From: Methanosarcina barkeri 3
GTDB taxonomy: Archaea > Halobacteriota > Methanosarcinia > Methanosarcinales > Methanosarcinaceae
Length of the DNA stretch: 64,000 nt
Direction of reading: 5' to 3'
NCBI RefSeq assembly: GCF_000970305.1
Contig: NZ_CP009517.1
Span: forward strand, 2,542,001-2,606,000
In this document: positions 44,576-54,663 of the stretch, piece by piece
Layout: the number at the start of each line of letters is the position of its first letter
How positions within the stretch are numbered: position 1 is the stretch's first letter
Notes under the pieces: generated by a model
What the model was told of the DNA's origin: nothing
Database searches by the model: none
The model's input: the letters and a program-made list of their open reading frames with translations, nothing else
Made by a program: the position numbers and the translations under genes

Positions 44576-44854
44576 ATGGAACTGAACATTCTCTCCAAAA
44601 CAGACAATGAGCTTGAAGTTGAGCTCAAAGGCGAGACGCATACCCTTCTAAATATACTTAAGGATCTTCTTATTAAAGACCAGAGGGTTGAGATTGCCTA
44701 TTATGATATGAAGTACGTAAGTATCAGTGACCCGATCCTTTATATCAAAACCGATGGTACAAACCCGATTGAGGTACTAAAGGATGCTGCTTCAAAAATC
44801 ATTGCTCAGTGCGACGAATTTACTGATGTCTTTGGCAAGGCAGTAAACGCCTGA
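44576..44854 (+). CDS. rpoL: RNA polymerase subunit Rpo11 (RpoL)
   Basis: A 92-residue subunit, homologue of eukaryotic RPB11 and part of the assembly platform with Rpo3. The DELEVELKGETHTLLNILKD segment is the family signature. A GGTGG site lies eight bases before ATG. It probably shares a transcript with csl4. Confidence 0.92.
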   Translation: MELNILSKTDNELEVELKGETHTLLNILKDLLIKDQRVEIAYYDMKYVSISDPILYIKTDGTNPIEVLKDAASKIIAQCDEFTDVFGKAVNA

Positions 44855-46459
<1,605 letters not shown>

Positions 46460-47068
46460 GGCTGTTTAAGCCTGTTGATATTTTACTTTACGTCCTGGAG
46501 AACTTAACCAAGGGATTAATATCCTGGTTCTGATCTCCTTCTCGTTTCTCCTTCTCATTTCTCCCTCTCATTTTTCCTTCTCATTTTTCCTTCTCATTTC
46601 TCCTTATCATTTCTCCTTATCATTTCTCCTTATCATTTCTCCTTATCATTTCTCCTTATCATTTCTCCTTCTCATTTCTCCTTCTCATTTCTCCTTCTCA
46701 TTTCTCCTTCTCATTTCTCCTTCTCATTTCTCCTTCTCATTTCTCCTTCTCATTTCTCCTTCTTCTCCTTCTCATTTCTCCTTCTTCTCCTTCTCATTTC
46801 TCCTTCTTCTCCTTCTCATTTCTTCTTCTCATTTCTCCTTCTCTTTTGAGTAAATGAGTTCAAGTATTCAAGATTCCGGAGAAAAGTACGAAAAAAGTAT
46901 GCAAAAGTGTGTATTTTCGGAATCTCTGCCAAGTTTATTCGCTGAGTCCAGGTACTCTTTGACGAATCCTGGTGCCTAGTCCAGGTGCTTTTTAACGGTC
47001 CAAGTGGCCAAGTCCAGGCACTTTTTACCGAGTCCTGGTGAGTCCTGGTTTTACTGAGCTCAGCACCC
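46460..47068. repeat. Large 13-bp pyrimidine tandem repeat, then degenerate 30-35 bp repeats
   Basis: About 46535-46850 is a pyrimidine array of TCTCCTTCTCATT with period 13 and a run of TCTCCTTATCATT variants inside. It is followed from about 46940 to 47050 by four degenerate units containing AGTCCAGG or GTCCTGG and CTTTTTA. No gene. The spacing is too short and no spacers exist, so it is not CRISPR. Confidence 0.9.
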
Positions 47069-47407
47069 TTACTTTTTCAGTTCCACATTTTCCATGTATC
47101 CTTCTCCTCTGGGAGTCAGGACATAATATATAGTTCCTTCACTTTCCTCTTTTTCAATACAGAGAGTACTTTCCAGCATATTCAGGTTATAACTTGCCTG
47201 AGAATCCGTGAGCTTGAGTTCGTCTTTAATTTCTTCCAGCGATTTTTTATGTTCTACCAGAACTTTGAGGATGTTTCTCCGTACAGGGTTTTGCAAGGCA
47301 TTAAGGCAGGCCTTGTGGTCTTCTGTCATATCCTCTTTCATTTTGCCTTCGCTCTTCATTTTCGAAACCCATTCTTGTTTTCTTTTCGCAGCTTCCTCGG
47401 GAGTCAT
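47069..47407 (-). CDS. ArsR-like winged-helix transcriptional regulator
   Basis: A 112-residue DNA-binding protein. The helix-turn-helix lies in about residues 35-95 (LQNPVRRNILKVLVEHKKSL; LTDSQASYNLNMLESTLCIE), followed by a short wing (EGTIYYVLTPRGEGYMENV). The single Cys in the domain and one near residue 29 do not give an obvious metal site, so the effector is unknown. Divergent from the downstream hypothetical gene at 47545. Confidence 0.75.
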   Translation of the reverse strand: MTPEEAAKRKQEWVSKMKSEGKMKEDMTEDHKACLNALQNPVRRNILKVLVEHKKSLEEIKDELKLTDSQASYNLNMLESTLCIEKEESEGTIYYVLTPRGEGYMENVELKK

Positions 47408-47544
47408 ATTTGATCATTAATATATTGGCCGCCGTATCTAAATAATCTTGGGGAAGAGAAATTCGCAGTATAACACCTATGATGAGTTAAATAGCATGAG
47501 TTCTCTAGTTATTGTGAGAATTTGATCATCATGGAGGGGTATGT

Positions 47545-47910
47545 TTGGAAGATGATAGTGGAGATATGTTTAAGTATAAACTTGGTAAGTGGGTTCTGAG
47601 CATAGATGAATGTGCTTTTATGAATCTTATGGATATTGGAAGGAACAAATCCATACGTCAATATCTTATCGAGTCAATTGATAACTGGATAAACAAAGAT
47701 GAACCACTTATAACAGACGAGTTTATCTCGGAAATGTGCGATTTTATTAAAAACGAAAATGAGGTACTTTACGACCGTTTAGTGAAGAAATGCGCTTTGA
47801 AAGGAATAAGTGTAGGTGAAGGCATATTTGAATCGCTGAGCCTTTTGAACTGTGGAATGATAAGTGCGCAGGAGTGCAGAGAGTATGAAGATGACTTCTC
47901 TAACATGTGA
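47545..47910 (+). CDS. Small acidic protein of unknown function
   Basis: A 121-residue protein from TTG 47545, chosen because GGAGG lies seven bases upstream. It is helical in appearance, acidic, with three cysteines (CAFMN, MCDF, KKCALK), and no recognised domain. It is divergent from the ArsR-like gene, so it may be that regulator's target; this is positional inference only. Confidence 0.6.
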   Translation: MEDDSGDMFKYKLGKWVLSIDECAFMNLMDIGRNKSIRQYLIESIDNWINKDEPLITDEFISEMCDFIKNENEVLYDRLVKKCALKGISVGEGIFESLSLLNCGMISAQECREYEDDFSNM

Positions 47911-48115
47911 TGTTTCTGTCTTATATTCTCACTCTCTTGAGTAAGCTTAATTTCATACTTCAAACGCATAAATCCTGAGTAAGTTTCGTGTAAAAGAAAG
48001 GTATTTAGGTGCAGCAGTAAGATTTCGCAATGAAACTTCTCTGCTATTCACCTGTCTTTGGTTTTTCAGTAAATTTTCTTTTGGGATATTTTTGCAATTT
48101 TGCTGAAGACTTCTT

Positions 48116-49378
48116 TCACTTGAAATCTTTCAGGGCTTCGAAATCCAGGGTTGCAAAATAATCCTCAATGGTCTCGGCTCTCCTTATCTGCACAACACTT
48201 CCGTCTTTTCTGAGAAGAAGTTCGGCAGAACGGAGTTTTCCATTGTAATTGAAGCCCATAGCATGTCCGTGAGCTCCTGTGTCATGGATTGCAAGGATGT
48301 CTCCGATTTCAATTTCTGGAAGCAGCCTATCAATTGCGAACTTGTCATTGTTTTCGCAGAGAGAGCCTGTTACGTCGTACTTATGGACAGGAGCCTCTTT
48401 TTCCTTTCCGAGCACGGTTATATGGTGATAGGCTCCGTAAATACCAGGTCGCATGAGATTGGCCATACAGGAGTCCATCCCTACATAGTCTTTATAGGTA
48501 TATTTGAGATGCCGAACCTGAGTAATCAGGTAGCCATAGGGACCTGTAATTACACGGCCGCATTCCAGGAAGACTTTAAGCGGATGAAGTCCATTAGCTG
48601 TGATTGTGGCTTCGTAAGCTTCTTTGACACCTTTTGCCACAGCTTCGAAGGAAACAGGTTCTTCTTCAGGCCTGTATGGGATGCCTATGCCTCCACCGAG
48701 GTTCACAAATTCAAACTTTATATTGAGTTCCTTTGAGATTTCAACTATAAGTTCGAAAAGAATTTTTGCGGTTTCCACAAAGTAGTCAGCGTTTAATTCG
48801 TTAGAAGCAACCATCGTATGCATTCCGAACCGCTTTACTCCCCTGTCTCTGAGTATGCGGTAGCCTTCAAAAAGCTGGTCTCTCGTAAAACCGTATTTTG
48901 CTTCTTCAGGCTTTCCTATAATCGCATTTCCTTCTTTAAGAGGGCCAGGATTATACCTGAAACAGACAATATCAGGAAGCCCAACATACTTTTCAAGGTA
49001 GTCAATATGGCTTATGTCATCAAGGTTTATGTATGCTCCAAGCTCTTTTGCCTTCAGGAACTCTTCAGAAGGAGTATCGTTTGAGCTAAACATTATGTCT
49101 TCCCCAGTAATTCCCGCTTTTTCGGCAAGAATTAGCTCCGGTAAAGAACTGCAGTCCGCACCAAATCCTTCTTCTTTGAGAATCTTAAGAATAAAGGGAT
49201 TTGGAAGGGCTTTTACCGCAAAAAACTCTTTAAAGCCCGGAACTTCCCTGAAGGCTGCTTTTATTCTCTGCGCATTTTCCAGAATAGCTTTCTCATCGTA
49301 AATATGAAATGGGGTGGGATGTTTTTTGATTATTTCCACAATTTTTTCTTTAGTGAAGGGAAGATCCTTTGAAACCAT
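48116..49378 (-). CDS. lysA: Diaminopimelate decarboxylase (group IV PLP decarboxylase)
   Basis: About 420 residues. The PLP lysine is in FFAVKALPNP, the glycine loop in NLGGGIGIPY, the phosphate-binding arginine region in LECGRVITGPYGYL, and the catalytic cysteine in GSLCENNDKFA. The family also includes ornithine and arginine decarboxylases and carboxynorspermidine decarboxylase; I favour LysA, the last step of lysine synthesis, by overall pattern. The start at ATG 49378 (MVSKDLPFTKEKI) is preferred over the upstream ATG 49423. Confidence 0.8.
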   Translation of the reverse strand: MVSKDLPFTKEKIVEIIKKHPTPFHIYDEKAILENAQRIKAAFREVPGFKEFFAVKALPNPFILKILKEEGFGADCSSLPELILAEKAGITGEDIMFSSNDTPSEEFLKAKELGAYINLDDISHIDYLEKYVGLPDIVCFRYNPGPLKEGNAIIGKPEEAKYGFTRDQLFEGYRILRDRGVKRFGMHTMVASNELNADYFVETAKILFELIVEISKELNIKFEFVNLGGGIGIPYRPEEEPVSFEAVAKGVKEAYEATITANGLHPLKVFLECGRVITGPYGYLITQVRHLKYTYKDYVGMDSCMANLMRPGIYGAYHHITVLGKEKEAPVHKYDVTGSLCENNDKFAIDRLLPEIEIGDILAIHDTGAHGHAMGFNYNGKLRSAELLLRKDGSVVQIRRAETIEDYFATLDFEALKDFK

Positions 49379-49821
49379 ATTATTACCTTTTACTGATTTT
49401 TGTTTAATGGAGTTTTGTATCAATTTGAACTTTTACTCCTTTATTAGTCTTTCTGCCCCGAGTTCCGTCACCCGAGTTCCGTCACCCGAGTTCCGCCACC
49501 CGAGTTCCGTCTCGGGAGGACGGGGCCCTTTTCGCTCACTTCGTTCACTCAAGAGGGCTGAATTATGGGCAAGAAAAGCTATTTTCTTAACGCACTCAGG
49601 AGAGGTGATTTATTCAAATTTTGTTTTGGGCTATGCGATGGGAGTGGTTATAGTCTTTTTAATAAAAGGCTTGAGCAAAAACTCCAGTAATGTTTGGATT
49701 TGAAAACCTTATCCCCTGGCCCTATCGGCGTGATAAACCGGCGCAACGGTTTCGGGTCAACGGTTTCGGGTCAACGGTTTCGGGTCAACGGTTTCGGGTC
49801 AACGGTTGCGACACAATATGG
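49379..49821. repeat. Intergenic region with two 14-bp tandem repeats
   Basis: Four copies of CCCGAGTTCCGTCA (49457-49512) and four copies of AACGGTTTCGGGTC (49745-49800), each with period 14 and GC-rich relative to the flanks. Between them is a possible frameshifted small gene, listed separately. Confidence 0.85.
49566..49703 (+). pseudogene. Possible frameshifted small membrane protein
   Basis: ATG 49566 opens MGKKSYFLNALRRGDLFKF. After the AAATTTTGTTTTGGG tract (about 49618-49632) the protein-like sequence continues one base out of frame as VLGYAMGVVIVFLIKGLSK and ends at TGA 49701-49703. Joining the frames by removing one T gives a 45-residue single-pass protein. Either a recent frameshift or a sequencing indel; no homologue recognised. 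Confidence 0.3.
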
Positions 49822-51576
49822 TCATATATTCATTTTTTTGAAAACTTGTTTAAGCCTGGAGTATGGATAGGTGTTTACAACGTCTTCTTTTTCCAACCAG
49901 CCTCGACGCGCCTGTCCTAGGCCGTATCGCATGTAGGTTAGGTCGGAAACGGCATGGCTGTCTGTAGATATACAGAACTTCAGGCCAAAGGTCTTTGCAC
50001 GCAGGATAAGCTCGTCATTAAGGTCAAGCCTTGAAGGCTGGCTGTTGATCTCCATTATTTTTCCATTTTCAGCGGCAACTTCAAAAACCTTTTCAAAATT
50101 AACGGCATAAGCCTCTCTTTTCCCAAGCAGTCTTCCTGAGGGATGTGCAAGGATATCGAGATATTCGTTTTCCAGAGCTGTGACAATCCTTTCGGTCATT
50201 CTCTTTTCAGGAAATGCAAAACCGGAATGCACAGCTCCTACCACAACATCAAGTTTTTTGAGAATTTCATCCGGATAATCAAGGCTTCCATCTTTCAGGA
50301 TATCTACCTCAGATCCTTTGAGAATCTTTATCTTGAAATTTTTTGAGAGCTTATCAATTTCTTTCCATTGAACTTTCAATTCTTCAACTTCCATACCATT
50401 TGCAACTTTCTGAGAACGGGAGTGATCGGTTACTGCGATATACTCATAACCAAGAGCTTCTGCTTTTTCAATCATGGTTTTAAGGGTGTCTTTTCCTTCA
50501 CTGTATTCCGTATGCATATGGAGATCTCCTCTGAGATCACCTGCTTCTACCAGTTTGGGCAGGGTATTTCTTGCAGCGGCTTTAATTTCTCCCCGGTTTT
50601 CTCGAAGTTCGGGTGGGATATAGGCAAGACCAAGTCTTTCATAAATCTCTTCTTCGCTGCTTCCTGCAATCTGTTTATCGGATCCTTTTAAGTACAGCCC
50701 GTATTCCGAAAGTTTGTAACCGTTTTTGATGGCAACATTTCTAAGTTCTATGTTGTGCTCCTTTGAACCTGTAAAGTACTGAAGAGCTGCTCCGTAACTT
50801 TCAGGTGGGACTACTCTCAGGTCAATAACTGTTCCTTCTCGCAGAATTACGCTGCTTTTTGTGCTGCCTTTTAAGATAACCTGTTCGACGTCCGGAAGGG
50901 AAACAAAACAATCCATTACCTTCAAAGCCTCTTCTTTTTCAGCTTCTGCCAGGATGTCTATGTCCCCAATTGTTTCCTTCAACCGTCGGAGTGAGCCTGT
51001 GTATATTATTTTCGAGAGGTCGACTTTAGAGGTTCTGCTTTCACACCGGGATTTTAACGCAGATATAATTTCATCTGCTAGTGGAAGTGCTTTTCCTAAA
51101 GCTATCCTGGCATGGCTTTTCTCATACTGCTCAATTGCCTTTGCAAGATTCTCTTCGCTTTTTTCTCCGAATCCTTCGAGCCTCCTGAGCCTGTGGGCAC
51201 GAATAGCGTCTTTAAGATCTGAAAGCGTTTTTACATCAAGGGTATCGGAAAGCTTTTTTATTTTCTTTGACCCAAGTCCTCGAATTTCCATAAGTTCTGG
51301 AGTACCTGAAGGTGCTTTTTCTTTAAGCTTTTCAAATTTTTCCACCTTGCCTGTTTCCAGATACTCAGCAATATGGTCAGCAATTGACTCCCCAATGCCT
51401 GGGATTTCGGTCAGTCCGGCTTTTCCTTCTCTGGAATAGATTTTTTCGATGTCTTCACCATGGTTTTCTATCATTTGAGCAGCTTTACGATAAGCTCGTG
51501 GTTTCCACTCAACCTGCTGGTATTCCAGAATGTCAGCAGCCTCATAAAATAGCTCGGCAATCTCTCGATTTCTCAA
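49822..51576 (-). CDS. polX: Family X DNA polymerase with PHP domain (PolX)
   Basis: A 584-residue repair polymerase. Residues 1-160 hold helix-hairpin-helix repeats (TEIPGIGESIADHIAEYL; EIRGLGSKKIKKLS). A nucleotidyltransferase domain follows, with YTGSLRRLKETIGDIDIL near residue 192 and the third Asp near VIDLRVV. The C-terminal 240 residues are a PHP exonuclease domain: DLHMHTEYSEGKDT, AVTDHSRSQ, VVGAVHSGF, LAHPSGR and STDSHAV. The full set of metal ligands seems present, so gap-filling synthesis and 3'-5' exonuclease are both expected. DNA ligase lies just upstream on the same strand, consistent with base-excision repair. Confidence 0.9.
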   Translation of the reverse strand: MRNREIAELFYEAADILEYQQVEWKPRAYRKAAQMIENHGEDIEKIYSREGKAGLTEIPGIGESIADHIAEYLETGKVEKFEKLKEKAPSGTPELMEIRGLGSKKIKKLSDTLDVKTLSDLKDAIRAHRLRRLEGFGEKSEENLAKAIEQYEKSHARIALGKALPLADEIISALKSRCESRTSKVDLSKIIYTGSLRRLKETIGDIDILAEAEKEEALKVMDCFVSLPDVEQVILKGSTKSSVILREGTVIDLRVVPPESYGAALQYFTGSKEHNIELRNVAIKNGYKLSEYGLYLKGSDKQIAGSSEEEIYERLGLAYIPPELRENRGEIKAAARNTLPKLVEAGDLRGDLHMHTEYSEGKDTLKTMIEKAEALGYEYIAVTDHSRSQKVANGMEVEELKVQWKEIDKLSKNFKIKILKGSEVDILKDGSLDYPDEILKKLDVVVGAVHSGFAFPEKRMTERIVTALENEYLDILAHPSGRLLGKREAYAVNFEKVFEVAAENGKIMEINSQPSRLDLNDELILRAKTFGLKFCISTDSHAVSDLTYMRYGLGQARRGWLEKEDVVNTYPYSRLKQVFKKMNI

Positions 51577-51654
51577 TTGTTACCCCTACCCCTTGTGTTT
51601 TCTTTTTCCAGTTTCTTTTTTTTATTTCCCTCTCTTCCCTTCCTTCAATCGTTT

Positions 51655-51790
51655 TCAATACCTTTCTTTTCTTCAATAAGCTTTTAAATACCTTTTTTCT
51701 TCAATAAATCTTCAAATATTTTTTTCTTCACTAAATCTTCAAACATTTTTTTCTTCAATAAATCTTTAAATATCTTCCTTTACTAAGTCT
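51655..51790. repeat. Degenerate repeat between polX and lig
   Basis: About five units resembling TTCAATAAATCTTCAAATAT with poly-T tracts and a period of about 26-30 bp. Noncoding; on the minus strand it lies after lig and before polX. Confidence 0.65.
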
Positions 51791-53539
51791 TCAAATGCCT
51801 TTGTCTTCCTTAAAATTCCAGACTTCTTTAACTGTGGTGATCTCATAAGGTCCTTTGTCGTATCTTATGCGTAAAAAACGAGGAAAACGAAGAGCAAGTC
51901 CGGTATCTCCTTCTCCCTGTCCGGCAGTATGGCCTATACTTTCCGTAATTTCCGAACCAAGAACTTCAATAACCAGAGCAGGCTCTACAAAAATATCAGG
52001 AAGCATTCTACTTTTTATGAATACATTTTTAGGGACTTCGGCAATAACATGCTCTGAAAGCAAGTTGTCTATTTCTTTTGCATCCGCTTCTGTGAAGCCT
52101 GTCCCTACTTTTGTAAAAGTTTCAAAACGGTGTCTCTTTTCATTTAGAACTGCACAGAGGAGGGCTCCAAATGAACCTTTTCTTTTTCCTCGTCCATAAT
52201 ATTTCCCTACAATCACAAGGTCAAAGGTTTCTCTCATCCCGCTGGCATACTCTTCTTTCCATTTAAGCCAGAGCCAGCTCCTTTTTCCGGCTTCGTAAAT
52301 CGAATTTCCATCCATGGATTTAATTATAACTCCTTCAAGCCTTTTTTCCAGAGCCTTGTTGAAAAAGTCCTCGATTTCTTCAAGATTATTCGTAACAGTT
52401 CTTTTAGCCAGGCGAAGCGTTCTTGACTCCCTTAAATGTTCCTCAAGGAGAGTTCTTCTTTCCGGGTATGATTTATTCAGGAGTGAATTTCCTTCCAGAT
52501 AGAGAATATCGAAAAAGAATACAGCAACAGGGTAGATTTCAGTGTATTTTTGGACCTCATACTTTCTGCGTCTCTTCATCAGTTTCTGAAATGAATAAAA
52601 TTCTTCTGAAGAGTCATCTGCTTTCCTGTTTTCAACGTATGCGATAATTTCCCCATCAAGCACGATCTTCTCCGCAAGAATGCCTTTCCTGACCGCTTCC
52701 ACAATATCGGGATATTGCGCAGTTATATCTTCAAGCCTCCGAGAAAAAGCTGTAATCTCTTTTCCGTTTTTATGAATCTGAACTCTTTCTCCATCGTATT
52801 TTTCTTCGGCTGCTTTTTTTCCGGGTATTCTTTCTTCAAGCTCTTCAAAAGTTTTCACACGCTGCGCAAGCATTGACCTGACAGGCCGTCCGAGTTTTAT
52901 GGAGAAACGCCCAAGAGCTTTCGGACCATATTCCGCAAGGGATTCTGCAAGCTCTCCTATATCGGTACAGACGCTATAGCTTTCTTTGATCCTGGAAGCA
53001 TATTTTTTATCCCCTGTAAAAGCAATAGAAAATGCTTCAAGCAAAAATTGGTCCCCAAACCCAAGCCTGAGTTTTCCCAGTACAATCCTGACTATGTATT
53101 TTCCTTCTTTGGGGCTAGCTCGCTGCAGGATACTGGAAAGCAGCTCGGTCTTTTCCTCCTGACTTCCTTTTCCTGTGGCTTTTTTTATCTCTTTTAGCCT
53201 TCCGAACACTTCATCAATTGCCAGTAACTTCCCTTCTCCCATGTTTAATTCAAACGCTACATCGCCAAGGTCTCCTATCCTTGAATATCTTCTTTTAACA
53301 TCTTCTTCGGAAACTCCGTATGCCCAGGCAATAGCTTTTAAAGCGAGTTTATCCCCTATCCCCAGCGCTGTATTTTCAAAGGCAGGTCCTATACTCCCCA
53401 GAAAAAGGTATGCACTATCCTTTACTTCCTTTCCTTCCAATCCCTAAAAAAAATTAGCAATTTTCTGGATGATTTCCTTATGGGATGTTGTTTTTTCAAG
53501 TTCCTCAAAAAGCTCCGCAAGCTCCATGAATCGAGCCAT
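51791..53539 (-). CDS. lig: ATP-dependent DNA ligase, frame interrupted by an in-frame TAG at codon 32
   Basis: Archaeal ATP-dependent DNA ligase that seals nicks in replication and repair. The core frame from 53440 has motif I EEKYDGERV with the AMP-accepting lysine, motif III FFDILYLEG, motif IV LEGVIIKS, and motif V LWLKWK. Homologues start earlier. Upstream, ATG 53539 with GGGGAGAGG just before it opens MARFMELAELFEELEKTTSH then KEIIQKIANFF, then TAG (53446-53444), then G and the rest of the ligase in the same frame. This restores the usual N-terminal helical domain and moves the AMP lysine to residue 247, close to other archaeal ligases. In Methanosarcina, TAG can be read as pyrrolysine. 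Otherwise a truncated start at TTG 53440 or a recent nonsense mutation. Confidence 0.8.
53444..53446 (-). other. In-frame amber codon in the ligase gene (candidate pyrrolysine site)
   Basis: TAG follows a run of T residues (TTTTTTTT on the coding strand). The frame is unbroken on both sides, so a one-base indel is not needed to explain it. Homologues are expected to have a charged residue, often Lys, at this position; AAG to TAG would be a single change. Confidence 0.6.
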
Positions 53540-53708
53540 TATCCTCTCCCCGAAAAAAACGCTTTGAAATTTTGAAATTTTTCTCTTTACTATAATTCAA
53601 TTATTCAATTTGCAGGTCTTTATCGCTTTGCATCCTCAAATTTCAGAAATAGAGTTTTTCCTCTTTTTTCCATAAAACAACTATCTCTGCCGTTCCTTCT
53701 TCATTACC

Positions 53709-53722
53709 GAAACCTTTAATAT
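53709..53722 (+). promoter_or_regulatory. Possible TATA box of tRNA-Gly
   Basis: CCTTTAATATCTAA lies about 50-60 bases upstream of the mature tRNA, allowing a leader of about 25 nt for RNase P removal. Confidence 0.35.
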
Positions 53723-53769
53723 CTAAAAGATGCATGAGAGGAATACACATCACTTCTGCACATCTTCAT

Positions 53770-53841
53770 GCGACTGTGGTTTAGTGGCTATGACCTGAGC
53801 TTCCCAAGCTTAGAACCCGGGTTCGAATCCCGGCAGTCGCA
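53770..53841 (+). tRNA. tRNA-Gly, anticodon CCC
   Basis: A 72-nt cloverleaf. Acceptor GCGACTG pairs with CAGTCGC, discriminator A. Anticodon stem TGAGC/GCTTA with loop TTCCCAA, anticodon CCC. T-arm CCGGG-TTCGAAT-CCCGG is perfect. CCA is not encoded. Confidence 0.93.
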
Positions 53842-54663
53842 TTGAAAAATCATTGAGACTAAGTCGTTTTTAAATTAAGCTTTTTAAATTAAATTTTTTT
53901 AAATTAAATTTTTTTAAATTTAAAATTATTATTTTGGTAAATAATTATAGATATATCATTAGATCCTATATTTTTTTATGAACTGCCCAAAATGTAATAG
54001 TTCCACTCACAATTGGAGAAGTGATGATAGATCACTGGAGGGCATATGCAGAAAAGGTACGCAATTCACTATATGGTTTAACGATATCGGAATATAAAGC
54101 CACTAGTTGACTTAACAAAGACGGTTATTTGATAGCCAGCAGTCTTTGCTTGTAGGCATGAGTACTCTTATTGTCTATTCGACTAAGTTTTAGGTTTCTT
54201 CAACTCTCTCCAGCCATCTTTTCTTCTATATATGTAACATACAAAATCAATGAGATATGCAGTTAATTAGGAGCCATCGTAGAACAAAATTATTAACAGG
54301 TTTCTACTGGATGCTTTAATTTTCAAGATCATTATTACCAATTAAAAATTAACTTTATGAAAAGTTTGCCTAATCTATTCTGTGACAATTATTTAGTATA
54401 ATATTCTGGGTTAACTATGATTCAGTACCCACATCTTGTTATATATCGTAGCTTTTTTTGAGTTTATTTGAGATCTTAGAAATTTTACCTCTGTATTCTT
54501 GCAGTAGAAACTCTTCAGTTTCCGAACTTTTCCGGTCGATAAAGCCAACTTTTCTCATAACTATAAATTAAATTTTATACATGTAAGAATTAAAAGGAAA
54601 GTCTTAACTATAATATATAATACTTGATAATTGAAGTTAAATTTATGATTTTAAAAAATTGAG
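53842..54663. other. AT-rich intergenic region after tRNA-Gly
   Basis: About 820 bp. A short zinc-ribbon-like frame (53978-54097) is listed separately. The remaining sequence has no credible gene. The DNA next to a tRNA gene would be a typical integration site, but no integrase or duplicated tRNA-Gly 3' end was found. Confidence 0.35.
53978..54097 (+). CDS. 39-residue zinc-ribbon-like ORF, perhaps a transposase fragment
   Basis: MNCPKCNSSTHNWRSDD then RSLEGICRKGTQFTIWFND, ending in TAA. A CPKC pair is followed by a single Cys 23 residues later. The start resembles N-terminal zinc-binding domains of IS1-like and similar transposases, which suggests a fragment. No Shine-Dalgarno site is obvious. 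Confidence 0.3.
   Translation: MNCPKCNSSTHNWRSDDRSLEGICRKGTQFTIWFNDIGI

Noticed and set aside
46535-46850. CRISPR array
   Set aside because: The units are 13 bp, contiguous, with no spacers, and there are no cas genes in the window.
49690-49920. 76-residue protein with repeated Arg-Val-Asn-Gly
   Set aside because: It is a translation of the 14-bp array and runs into the antisense of polX.
51791-53440. Complete ligase starting at TTG 53440
   Set aside because: It would lack the usual first N-terminal helices; the upstream ATG with a Shine-Dalgarno site in the same frame gives a better match, apart from the TAG.
53842-54663. tRNA-Gly-linked integrated element
   Set aside because: The 3' end of tRNA-Gly is not repeated downstream and no integrase is present within the window.
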